Shown here piece after piece: positions 8,273-13,743 of a stretch of 13,743 nt of DNA; position 1 is the stretch's first letter; each line of letters starts with the position of its first letter. The notes beneath the pieces were generated by a model. The model was not told the origin of the DNA, made no database searches, and saw only the letters and a program-made list of their open reading frames with translations. The stretch covers positions 15,678 to 29,420 of the forward strand of contig DEHX01000015.1 of assembly GCA_002352145.1 (NCBI GenBank), given 5' to 3'. This DNA is from Chitinophagaceae bacterium UBA2789. GTDB taxonomy: Bacteria > Bacteroidota > Bacteroidia > Chitinophagales > Chitinophagaceae. The position numbers and the translations under genes were made by a program.

Positions 8273-8773
8273 CTACATTACCGGCCCTTCCTCATCGTTT
8301 TCTTCCTCTGCATCTGGTAAGTCATCCTCCGCAAATCCATTATCCTCTTCCGGTTCTTCTTCGAAGGTCAGAATGGTTTCTGTTACTTCCAAAGTGCCAT
8401 CTGGTGTTACAAATGTTTCAGTGATTTCTTCTACCAGAACAGGTGTTTCTTCCATTACAGGTGGCGGCACTGCTACCGGTGCCGGCTTAACTTTTTTAAC
8501 CGGCGCCTTTTTCTTAGGAGCCGGCTTTTTAGCCACCACTTTTTTCTTTGCAACTTTTTTCACCGCTTTTTTCTTCACTACTTTGGCTTTCTTTTTGGCA
8601 ACAGGTTTTGCAGGGCGGCGAACAACCTTCTTAGCCGCTTTTTTTGATTTGGCTTTTGCCTTTACTGGTTTCTTTGCTGCTTTCTTCTTAACAACCTTTA
8701 CCTTTTTTTTGGCAACCGCTTTTTTCTTCGCTGCTGGTTTTGCCAATTTCTTTGCTTTCTTTTTAGTAGCCAT
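8273..8773 (-). CDS. Histone H1-like Lys/Ala-rich protein with acidic C-terminal tail
   Basis: A 166-residue protein in two halves. Residues 1-100 hold 46 Lys and 2 Arg with no acidic residue, in KKA, KKV and KKP clusters with Ala, Val and Pro, like the C-terminal domain of histone H1 and bacterial H1-like proteins. A Pro-rich hinge (KPAPVAVPPPV, 96-106) leads to residues 107-166, with 24 Asp/Glu and no Lys or Arg, including the short ordered-looking stretch TFVTPDGTLEVTETILTF. The basic part should bind DNA or RNA without sequence specificity in the nucleoid; the acidic tail might shield it or bind another protein. Start at ATG 8773 gives MATKKKAKK, as in family members. The antisense frame over 8373-8810 is a low-complexity shadow (Phe/Ala/Thr-rich). 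It is convergent with the GLPGLI gene and divergent from msrC; no clear promoter of its own was found. Role inferred from composition only. Confidence 0.85.
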   Translation of the reverse strand: MATKKKAKKLAKPAAKKKAVAKKKVKVVKKKAAKKPVKAKAKSKKAAKKVVRRPAKPVAKKKAKVVKKKAVKKVAKKKVVAKKPAPKKKAPVKKVKPAPVAVPPPVMEETPVLVEEITETFVTPDGTLEVTETILTFEEEPEEDNGFAEDDLPDAEEENDEEGPVM

Positions 8774-8900
8774 GGCTGATAGTTTTTTATATGTTGAATA
8801 TGCGGGATAGTAAGCGGATAATAAAATTACATATTCATAGTAATCAAATCATGCAATGGTCAAAATTTAAACAGCCTTAACTTAGCAACAACGGTTCTTT

Positions 8901-8908
8901 TACCTTTG
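8901..8908 (+). promoter_or_regulatory. Candidate -7 promoter element of msrC, start near the ATG
   Basis: TACCTTTG matches TAnnTTTG exactly and ends five bases before the ATG at 8914. Transcription normally begins a few bases after this element, so the message may be leaderless or nearly so. The -33 region (about 8876-8882, TTAACTT) is a poor match to TTTG. Confidence 0.5.
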
Positions 8909-8913
8909 CTGCC

Positions 8914-9387
8914 ATGGCAGAAGATTTACAGATAATACGGGGTAGTAAAACAGTCCAATATGAATCCCTGGTACCGCAAATAAAAGGTTTGCTCGAAGGA
9001 GAAACCGACCTGGTGGCCAACCTGGCAAATGTTGCCGCTTCACTGAAAGAACAGTTTGGCTGGTTTTGGGTCGGATTTTATCTCGTAAAAGACAATGAAC
9101 TGGTACTCGGCCCCTTCCAGGGACCGGTCGCCTGTACCCGTATCCGCAAAGGCCGGGGTGTTTGTGGCAGCAGTTGGGAACAGCAAAAAACCCTGATCGT
9201 TCCGGATGTTGAAAAGTTCCCCGGACATATTGCCTGCAGCAGCCTTTCTAAATCTGAGATCGTTGTTCCGGTTATCCGCAATAATGAAGTACTGGGTGTG
9301 CTGGATGTGGACAGCGACCAATACGATCAGTTTGACAGCACTGATCAGCAATACCTGGAACAGATCGTCAGCCTGATTCAATTCTAA
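8914..9387 (+). CDS. msrC: Free methionine-R-sulfoxide reductase (GAF-domain fRMsr)
   Basis: A 157-residue single GAF-domain enzyme of the E. coli MsrC/YebR type. It reduces free L-methionine-(R)-S-oxide, not protein-bound Met sulfoxide, in the cytoplasm, with thioredoxin as the usual reductant. The three family cysteines are present: C74 (PVACTRI), C84 (GRGVCG) and C108 (GHIACSS), each ten positions below the E. coli residues C84, C94 and C118. Other blocks match the family: EGETDLVANLANVAASL, WVGFYLV, LVLGPFQGPVAC, SEIVVPVIRNNEVLGVLDVDS. It lacks the longer N-terminal extensions of GAF sensor proteins and is not fused to any signalling domain. The ATG at 8914 is supported by the family N-terminus and the position of the promoter element. 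acyP starts three bases after the stop, so the two genes form an operon. Confidence 0.93.
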   Translation: MAEDLQIIRGSKTVQYESLVPQIKGLLEGETDLVANLANVAASLKEQFGWFWVGFYLVKDNELVLGPFQGPVACTRIRKGRGVCGSSWEQQKTLIVPDVEKFPGHIACSSLSKSEIVVPVIRNNEVLGVLDVDSDQYDQFDSTDQQYLEQIVSLIQF

Positions 9388-9390
9388 CCA

Positions 9391-9663
9391 ATGCTGAAAA
9401 CCCTTTCCATCATCGTAACGGGCAAAGTGCAAGGTGTTTGGTACCGCCAATCCGCCAAAGAAAAAGCAACCGAACTGGGTGTCACCGGTAATGTCCGTAA
9501 TCAACCCGATGGTTCTGTTGCTATTATTGCCACTGGTTTGGCAAAGCAGCTGGATCAATTCATTGAGTGGTGCCGCCAGGGACCTCCCCGTGCCCTTGTA
9601 ACAAATGTGGAAGTAACAGAACTGCCTCTCCAGTCTTTCGATCGCTTTGTGATCGAACGATAA
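9391..9663 (+). CDS. acyP: Acylphosphatase
   Basis: A 90-residue acylphosphatase, a small cytoplasmic alpha/beta enzyme that hydrolyses acyl phosphates such as acetyl phosphate and 1,3-bisphosphoglycerate. Signature 1 is TGKVQGVWYRQSA with catalytic R19, signature 2 is GNVRNQPDGSVAI with catalytic N37. Length is typical of the family (about 90). WYR instead of the more usual (G/F)FR around the arginine is a tolerated variant. Start ATG 9391 gives MLKTLSIIVTGKVQG. It directly follows msrC with a three-base gap and is likely co-transcribed. Its stop is six bases from the end of a converging gene; a seven-base hairpin (9637-9657) lies in its last codons but has no T tract. Confidence 0.95.
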   Translation: MLKTLSIIVTGKVQGVWYRQSAKEKATELGVTGNVRNQPDGSVAIIATGLAKQLDQFIEWCRQGPPRALVTNVEVTELPLQSFDRFVIER

Positions 9664-9669
9664 CACCTG

Positions 9670-10032
9670 TCAATGGGTGACATGCAGGTAACTCACGAAG
9701 AGTATGGCCGCATGGCAAATAATCAGCAGCAATTTGCTAAAGAACACACATTTGCTGTAATGCCTTCTTACCTTTTTCAGTCTGTTTTTATGGAAATGAT
9801 GAATATGGGCAAGCTCATCCCAGGAAGGCACATGACTATGCGCCTTTTCTCCGCCAGGATGTTGTTTGGCTCCCATCGGTAAATGACCGGTATTGGCAGC
9901 TTTACCAGGGTCATCGCTATGATGGTTAGTAGCAATATGCCCGGACTGCTGTTGTGTACCCGCCAGGGTAGTGATTGGTTTTGCCATCAGTAAGGCAAAT
10001 AACATTGTGGTGAAGATGAAATATCGTGTCAT
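9670..10032 (-). CDS. Small His-rich secreted/membrane protein, unknown function
   Basis: A 120-residue protein I do not recognise. The N-terminus looks like a signal peptide (MTRYFIFTTMLFALLMAKP, cleavage perhaps after TTLAG near residue 24-25). The middle (26-95) is hydrophilic, rich in His, Gly, Asp and Lys: HIATNHH, KAHSHV, and AHIHHFHKNRLKKVRRH at 75-91. In all 15 of 120 residues are His. A hydrophobic segment KLLLIICHAAILFVSYLH (100-117) ends the protein, with C95 and C106. This suggests an exported protein with a C-terminal membrane anchor and possible metal binding (Zn, Cu, Ni or Co), but no known motif proves that. Start at ATG 10032; the frame is well bounded and the antisense frames over it look like shadows. 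It faces acyP tail to tail. The 282 bases upstream separate it from the sensory unit. Small single-species gene or a coding artefact are both possible, though the signal peptide favours a real gene. Confidence 0.65.
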   Translation of the reverse strand: MTRYFIFTTMLFALLMAKPITTLAGTQQQSGHIATNHHSDDPGKAANTGHLPMGAKQHPGGEKAHSHVPSWDELAHIHHFHKNRLKKVRRHYSKCVFFSKLLLIICHAAILFVSYLHVTH

Positions 10033-10141
10033 AACATTTGGTTTTATGACCCAAATTTTCCTTCACCGATGGGGCGAAATCAAGGTAGGAAATGCGGAAA
10101 AAATAAATGCCGTAGTTCAACGGGGAAAAGGACTTTGCAAC

Positions 10142-10205
10142 TGCGTATGAATGCTCATTCAAAACAGGTACGTAGTAGTACGCAAGAACAATATGTTACT
10201 ACGCA
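10142..10205. promoter_or_regulatory. Cluster of short inverted repeats in the 10033-10314 gap, possible operator
   Basis: The 282-base gap between the divergent His-rich gene and the sensory unit holds a cluster of related short words: TGCGTA at 10142-10147 and its complement TACGCA at 10179-10184 and 10200-10205; a TGAATG-CT-CATTCA palindrome at 10148-10161; and CGTAGTA (10171-10177) facing TACTACG (10197-10203). Spacing and symmetry resemble dimer binding sites of a NarL-type regulator such as the one encoded downstream, but the arms are only six or seven bases. Elsewhere in the gap I see no ORF that looks real and no exact TAnnTTTG element. Confidence 0.3.
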
Positions 10206-10314
10206 TTAGGGCTTCTTTAACTTGCAAATTCGCAAAACTGAACTTATATTAGGAGAACATTCCTGCCCTCTTTAAGCTCCCTGCCGTTTTTAATAACCGA
10301 TAAAACCAACAATT

Positions 10315-10917
10315 ATGAATTTCTTGAAATCTAAAACATTTCTCCTATTGCTTTTACTATTAGCAATCACAGCAATAGTTTATCTATTATTAAGGCCAAA
10401 ACCTGGCTTAACAATAGAAGAACCAAGACCCCAGATGAATATTAATAATTGCTTTACAATAACCAGAGATGACATGGTTAACTCATGGTTAGGTCCTAAC
10501 TGGAATGTCAAAGGAGATCCCAACTATATTTCCGGTATCATGTTTGAAGCAATTGATACTGACCCCAATAACATTAAAATAGTTGCCTACCCGGTTGATA
10601 ACTCATGTAACCCTGTAGAAGGCAAACAAATTGAAATAAATGCAGCGAACCCTGCAGGCGCAAAATGCAGTTTTAATAGTTTAAAAGCGCAAAAAACCCG
10701 TTATGACTTTGCATCTAGTGACATTGATCCATTTGGAGACCTTATTCACTTCAATTTTATGAGACTTATTCCAAAACCAGATGCTACAAACCCTGCTAAT
10801 CTTAGCTTTGTTGTTGAATATGTAAAAATTAAAGGAGGAAGTGAAACTGTTTTGTCAAGAGGTGATACCAAACCATGTCCTCCTTATTGTCCAACTGATC
10901 CTGACTTGATTAAATAA
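10315..10917 (+). CDS. Membrane-anchored extracytoplasmic protein, unknown function
   Basis: A 200-residue protein I do not recognise. One N-terminal hydrophobic helix (about 9-26: FLLLLLLLAITAIVYLLL) follows a short basic start (MNFLKSK), so the rest (27-200) should lie in the periplasm, anchored by an uncleaved signal helix; there is no lipobox Cys. The outer part is a probable beta-rich domain with five cysteines: C46, C98, C118 and a closing C188-PPY-C192 pair, enough for disulfides. Repeated Asp/Asn-Pro segments (IDTDPNN, DIDPFGD, DATNPANL) may be loops. It is AT-rich relative to the kinase further down. The next gene begins one base after its stop at a GTG, so the two are likely co-translated, and the gene order points to a role in sensing. 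It could equally be a lineage-specific orphan with no link to signalling. Confidence 0.8.
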   Translation: MNFLKSKTFLLLLLLLAITAIVYLLLRPKPGLTIEEPRPQMNINNCFTITRDDMVNSWLGPNWNVKGDPNYISGIMFEAIDTDPNNIKIVAYPVDNSCNPVEGKQIEINAANPAGAKCSFNSLKAQKTRYDFASSDIDPFGDLIHFNFMRLIPKPDATNPANLSFVVEYVKIKGGSETVLSRGDTKPCPPYCPTDPDLIK

Positions 10918-10918
10918 A

Positions 10919-11587
10919 GTGAATCCCATCGTTGAATCAATAATGACATGGTCAGAGGTCTGGGCATTGCTCATACCTCTGATCTTTTTTTTGATTTATA
11001 AACAAAAAGATAATACCACAAGACCTATAATTTACTATATATTCATCGGTCTTATTCTTAACTTATTAGCCACTCTGGTAATAGTATTCTTTTTTAAGCT
11101 CCCTGAGCATTTGAGAAACAATACTATCTTTTATAACCTTCATTCAATTGCAAGAGTATCATTCTTTAGTTGGTACATTATTACAATAAGAAAATATTAT
11201 CGCCCCCAGCTATATAAGATTTTGCTGGCTGCATATTTTGTATTCCTGGCATTCAACTTTATTTTCAATGACTCAATTACTGTATATAACAATGATTTAG
11301 CAACTGCTGAAACAATTACGCTACTTGTATTATGCATCTTCTTTTTTCTTCGCTCAATTCAAGACGATAGTGAAGTAAACTGGTTGAAACATCCGGCCTT
11401 TCTTTTTTGTGCGGGTATATTTCTATATGAATCAGTTAGCTTTTTCATTAACCTCTTTTTCTATAAAATGGCAGAAAAAAACTTGTCTTTTGGATCTTTG
11501 ATGCTCGATATTCAAAACCTGATTTTCCTTATTCTTTGTTTAATGATTTCAATGGGTCTTTATAGTAATCGAACTAAAAATGAGTGA
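10919..11587 (+). CDS. Polytopic membrane protein (about seven helices), unknown family
   Basis: A 222-residue protein I do not recognise. Hydrophobic segments lie near 13-25, 36-58, 78-91, 99-116, 131-147, 159-182 and 193-217, i.e. about seven membrane helices joined by short loops, with charged turns such as KQKDNTTR and RSIQDDSEVNW. There is no large soluble domain. The start is taken as GTG 10919, one base after the previous stop; an in-frame ATG at 10943 (MTWSEVW) is a plausible alternative that still leaves the first helix whole. The gene is very AT-rich (28% GC counted over 11401-11460). Its 3' end overlaps the histidine kinase gene by eight bases, which ties it to the kinase. A seven-helix protein directly before a kinase with no sensing domain suggests a receptor that works in trans; this is inference. 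Confidence 0.8.
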   Translation: MNPIVESIMTWSEVWALLIPLIFFLIYKQKDNTTRPIIYYIFIGLILNLLATLVIVFFFKLPEHLRNNTIFYNLHSIARVSFFSWYIITIRKYYRPQLYKILLAAYFVFLAFNFIFNDSITVYNNDLATAETITLLVLCIFFFLRSIQDDSEVNWLKHPAFLFCAGIFLYESVSFFINLFFYKMAEKNLSFGSLMLDIQNLIFLILCLMISMGLYSNRTKNE

Positions 11588-12380
11588 TGTATCAACTATA
11601 GTCATAGTGGGAATTGCGGTCATGCTGCTCATGGTGGTGAGCATCTTGCTGGCTGTTATTTACAACCAGCGTAAAAAAGATCAGCACAGGAAGGCCGTAG
11701 AACAACTCCGTGAACAACAGCAAAACCAGCTCATCGAAGCGGCGGTACGCAGCGAAGAACTGGAACGCCACCGCATTGCTGAAACACTGCACGACGAAGT
11801 CGGCGCTATTCTCTCTTCTGCCAAACTGCACCTGCTCGGTATCAAATCAGAAGTGCTGGACGAAAGAGACCAGAAGCTGCATGAAAAAGGACGGGAACTG
11901 CTGAACGAAGTCATTCAAAAAGTAAGGGGCATTTCCCACAACCTGCACTCCAACATCCTGAAAGAGTTTGGACTCAACGAAGCCATCCGCCACTTTGTAA
12001 AGAAAGTAACGCAGGGCACCATGCTTCAGGCTACTACCGCCCTTGATGATAATTACCAGACAGAAAATGCCGAAAACGATATCAGCATATACCGCATGGT
12101 ACAGGAACTGATGAACAATATCCTGAAATATGCCAACGCCACCGAGTTCCTCATCAGCTCTACACTGGAAGGTAATGAGCTGAACCTTGTATTATTCCAC
12201 AATGGCGACGGGCTTACACAAGAACAGTTTGAAGAACTCCGTTTCCGTAAAGAGGGACTGGGCTTGAAAAATATCCAGAACAGGATTATATTGCTAAAAG
12301 GAACCATCCATTTCACACAGGGCGGCGAAGGATACCGTATCAACATACATGTTCCCGTAAAAACCAACAACGCAGCATGA
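11580..12380 (+). CDS. Sensor-less HisKA_3 histidine kinase
   Basis: A 266-residue kinase of the NarX/DesK type (HisKA_3 + HATPase_c). Residues 5-28 form a single membrane helix preceded by only four residues, so there is no periplasmic or cytoplasmic sensor domain. A coiled coil (about 30-63, rich in Gln/Glu/Arg) leads to the H box ERHRIAETLHDEVGA with phospho-acceptor H71. The ATPase part has the N box QELMNNILKYANA (E176, N180), a G1-like FHNGDG (206-211) in which the usual Asp is H207, and G2 GLGLKN (226-231). Position +5 from H71 is Ala, not the Gln of the DxxxQ phosphatase motif. It would autophosphorylate and pass phosphate to the regulator encoded next, whose ATG overlaps its TGA (ATGA). 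It overlaps the membrane protein gene by eight bases. GC is clearly higher than in the two genes before it (48% over 11941-12000). Confidence 0.93.
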   Translation: MSDVSTIVIVGIAVMLLMVVSILLAVIYNQRKKDQHRKAVEQLREQQQNQLIEAAVRSEELERHRIAETLHDEVGAILSSAKLHLLGIKSEVLDERDQKLHEKGRELLNEVIQKVRGISHNLHSNILKEFGLNEAIRHFVKKVTQGTMLQATTALDDNYQTENAENDISIYRMVQELMNNILKYANATEFLISSTLEGNELNLVLFHNGDGLTQEQFEELRFRKEGLGLKNIQNRIILLKGTIHFTQGGEGYRINIHVPVKTNNAA

Positions 12381-13027
12381 GCAAAATAAAAATAGCCATA
12401 GCAGACGATTATAAAATTTTCCGTGAAGGATTAAAAGTGGGCTTGTCGGCTGACGACAACCTGGAAGTAATGCTGGAAGCCGACAACGGCGAAGAATTGC
12501 TAAAAGGCCTCGAGAATAATTCTCCTGATGTCATCATCATGGATCTCAAAATGCCCATCATGGATGGCATGGAAGCCACCAAGGAAGTGCGAAAAAAATT
12601 TCCATCCATCAAAGTGCTGGTGGTAAGCATGTATGAGGATGACAAGTTCATCATCCACCTGATGGAAAACGGTGCTAATGGTTACTTATTGAAAAATGCA
12701 GAACCGGATGAAATACGCCGTTCCATTTATTCCGTGCATGAAAACGGTTATTACTTCAACGACCTGGTGAATAAGGCCCTGCTGAAAAAGCTGGTTTTGA
12801 AAAACAACCTCAAACCCTCCTTCAACCAGAATATAGACCTTACGGAAAGAGAACAGGAAGTACTCAAAATGATCTGCGAGGAAAAAACAGCAGCAGAGAT
12901 TGCCAAAGAAATTTTCTTAAGCCCCCGCTCTGTAGAAGGTATCCGTCAGAGGCTAATTGAAAAAATCGGTGTACGCAACACCGCCGGCCTCGTCATGTTT
13001 GCAGTAAAAAACGGAATTGTTGACTAA
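12377..13027 (+). CDS. NarL/FixJ-family response regulator
   Basis: A 216-residue regulator with an N-terminal receiver domain (about 3-120) and a C-terminal LuxR-type helix-turn-helix (about 155-213). Receiver residues are complete: acidic pair D10/D11, phospho-acceptor D56 in VIIMDLKMPIMDG, S84 in VLVVSMYED and K106 in NGYLLKNAE. The DNA-binding part reads LTEREQEVLKMICEEKTAAEIAKEIFLSPRSVEGIR, the standard pattern; the recognition helix begins around SPRSVEGIRQRL. Its ATG lies inside the kinase stop (ATGA), so kinase and regulator are translationally coupled and form a cognate pair. Phosphorylation should promote dimerisation and DNA binding. Its targets are unknown; the inverted repeats before the four-gene unit are a possible autoregulatory site. 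An REP-like element lies just downstream and may end the transcript. Confidence 0.96.
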   Translation: MSKIKIAIADDYKIFREGLKVGLSADDNLEVMLEADNGEELLKGLENNSPDVIIMDLKMPIMDGMEATKEVRKKFPSIKVLVVSMYEDDKFIIHLMENGANGYLLKNAEPDEIRRSIYSVHENGYYFNDLVNKALLKKLVLKNNLKPSFNQNIDLTEREQEVLKMICEEKTAAEIAKEIFLSPRSVEGIRQRLIEKIGVRNTAGLVMFAVKNGIVD

Positions 13028-13034
13028 CATCGGC

Positions 13035-13084
13035 TGTCATGCTGAGCTCAGTTTACCCTGAGGAACCGAAGGGTCGAAGCATGA
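13035..13084. repeat. REP-like palindromic intergenic element
   Basis: An imperfect palindrome directly after the response regulator stop. Outer arms TCATGCT (13037-13043) and AGCATGA (13078-13084); inside are a perfect ten-base palindrome CTGAGCTCAG (13042-13051) and a CTCAG/CTGAG pair (13047-13051, 13058-13062). The TCATGCTGAG...TCGAAGCATGA layout resembles dispersed REP-like elements that I recall from Bacteroidota genomes; copies elsewhere cannot be seen here. It could also fold as a terminator, though no T tract follows. Confidence 0.6.
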
Positions 13085-13087
13085 AAT

Positions 13088-13143
13088 CACTATTGACTAT
13101 TGACTCCTGACTATCGACTTCCTACTCCTGCCTCCTACCTCCT
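13088..13143. repeat. Degenerate heptanucleotide tandem repeat, eight units
   Basis: Reading in sevens from 13088: CACTATT, GACTATT, GACTCCT, GACTATC, GACTTCC, TACTCCT, GCCTCCT, ACCTCCT. The units share a (G/A/T/C)(A/C)CTnnn pattern that drifts from GACTATT to NCCTCCT. The last unit and part of the one before form the stop and last two codons (Arg-Arg) of the threonine dehydrogenase gene on the minus strand. Confidence 0.7.
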
Positions 13144-13743
13144 CAAATTCTCCAGCATATCCCCCGTCATTGCAGCCAGGTTATACTCTTCCTTCCAGCC
13201 CCAGTCATTCCTCGCTACCGTATCATCAATACTCTGCGGCCAGCTGTTGGCAATGGCCTGCCGGTAATCAGGTTTGTAGCTGATGGTAAAATCAGGAATA
13301 TGCTTTTTGATCTCCGCCGCAATTTCTTTGGGAGAAAAACTCATACCTGAAACATTGTAAGAAGTACGGACTGCAATTTTGGAAGCCGGCGCTTCCATCA
13401 GTTCGATGGTAGCCCTTATCGCATCCGGCATATACATCATCGGCAGGTAGGTATCCTCAGACAGGAAACATTCATATTTCTTTTCTTCCAGTGCCTCATG
13501 AAATATCTCCACCGCATAATCCGTAGTACCACCACCGGGAGCAGATTTATAAGAGATCAAACCGGGATAACGGAGACTCCGTACATCCACTCCAAAACGC
13601 TGAAAGAAATAATTGCACCAAAACTCACCGGCATATTTGCTGATGCCATACACCGTAGTCGGTTCAATGATGGTTTGCTGCGGGCAGTTTTGCCTAGGGG
13701 AAGTAGGGCCAAACACCGCAATAGAAGAAGGCCAGTACACTTT
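13135..13743 (-). CDS. tdh: L-threonine 3-dehydrogenase, epimerase-type SDR (5' end outside window)
   Basis: The frame is open to the window edge and lacks the N-terminal NAD-binding GxxGxxG part, so only the last 202 codons of a protein usually of about 310-320 residues are seen. It begins KVYWPSSIAVFGP, with the catalytic Ser region, and has the SDR pair Tyr/Lys in YGISK (visible residues 32 and 36), then RYPGLIS, PGGGTTDYAVEIF, YECFLSEDTYLPMMYMPDAIRATIELM and ISYKPDYRQAIANSWPQSIDD. These blocks match the extended-SDR L-threonine dehydrogenase of Bacteroidota and archaea rather than UDP-glucose epimerases. It oxidises L-threonine with NAD+ to 2-amino-3-oxobutanoate, which Kbl normally cleaves to glycine and acetyl-CoA. 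The stop TAG at 13135-13137 lies within the heptamer repeat, which supplies its last two arginine codons. Confidence 0.9.
   Translation of the reverse strand, partial: KVYWPSSIAVFGPTSPRQNCPQQTIIEPTTVYGISKYAGEFWCNYFFQRFGVDVRSLRYPGLISYKSAPGGGTTDYAVEIFHEALEEKKYECFLSEDTYLPMMYMPDAIRATIELMEAPASKIAVRTSYNVSGMSFSPKEIAAEIKKHIPDFTISYKPDYRQAIANSWPQSIDDTVARNDWGWKEEYNLAAMTGDMLENLRR

Noticed and set aside
8373..8810. A 145-codon + strand frame rich in Phe, Ala and Thr
   Set aside because: It is the antisense of the Lys/Ala-rich H1-like gene; its composition is simply what AAA/GCN codons give when read backwards.
9040..9666. A 208-codon minus-strand frame across msrC and acyP
   Set aside because: It lies opposite two confidently identified enzymes with all catalytic residues, and shows no recognisable domain.
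9637..9682. Hairpins TTCGATC/GATCGAA (9637-9657) and TGTCA/TGACA (9668-9682) at the acyP end, as a terminator
   Set aside because: Short stems without a T tract on either side; not enough to call a terminator.
10271..11105. A 13-base direct repeat TTTAAGCTCCCTG at 10271-10283 and 11093-11105, as ends of an inserted segment
   Set aside because: About one such 13-base match is expected by chance in a window of this size, and the second copy is inside a gene with no other sign of a boundary.
13088..13143. CRISPR array
   Set aside because: Units are seven bases with no spacers and no cas genes nearby; it is a simple tandem repeat.
13738..13740. GTG at 13738-13740 (minus strand) as the start of the threonine dehydrogenase gene
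   Set aside because: It encodes an internal Val just before the catalytic Ser region; the NAD-binding N-terminal part must lie beyond the window.

Overview
The window looks like chromosomal DNA from a Bacteroidota bacterium, most likely of the Chitinophagaceae or a near relative. The grounds are a GLPGLI-family secreted protein, candidate promoters of the Bacteroidota type (TAnnTTTG near -7), an epimerase-type L-threonine dehydrogenase, futalosine-route menaquinone synthesis, an H1-like Lys/Ala-rich protein, few obvious Shine-Dalgarno sites and moderate GC. Genus-level placement cannot be made from the sequence alone.

Left part (1-5037, + strand): the 3' part of a YVTN/YncE-like beta-propeller gene, then dnaE (replicative DNA polymerase III alpha, with an apparently intact PHP metal site) and trxA (thioredoxin). 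A strong symmetrical hairpin closes trxA and also serves the gene converging on it. Middle part (5038-8273): a NupG-type nucleoside:H+ symporter on the minus strand, divergent from mqnE (aminofutalosine synthase). mqnE overlaps by four bases a GLPGLI-family secreted protein that must use a rare start codon, and a hairpin lies across the end of that gene.

Next (8273-10032): a minus-strand H1-like protein with complete charge segregation (basic first 100 residues, acidic last 66); divergent from it, msrC (free methionine-R-sulfoxide reductase), possibly leaderless, and acyP (acylphosphatase). These converge on a small His-rich secreted or membrane protein.

Right part (10315-13027): a tightly packed four-gene + strand unit: a membrane-anchored extracytoplasmic protein of unknown function, a polytopic membrane protein (about seven helices) of unknown family, a sensor-less HisKA_3 histidine kinase and a NarL-type response regulator. 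The first two genes are much more AT-rich than the kinase and regulator, and the change falls at the kinase start. I infer a signalling module in which the two unknown proteins supply the sensing that the kinase lacks; this is the best candidate here for something undescribed. An REP-like palindromic element and an eight-unit heptamer repeat separate the module from the 3' part of a minus-strand tdh gene that runs off the window. No rRNA, tRNA, CRISPR, insertion sequence or phage gene was seen.
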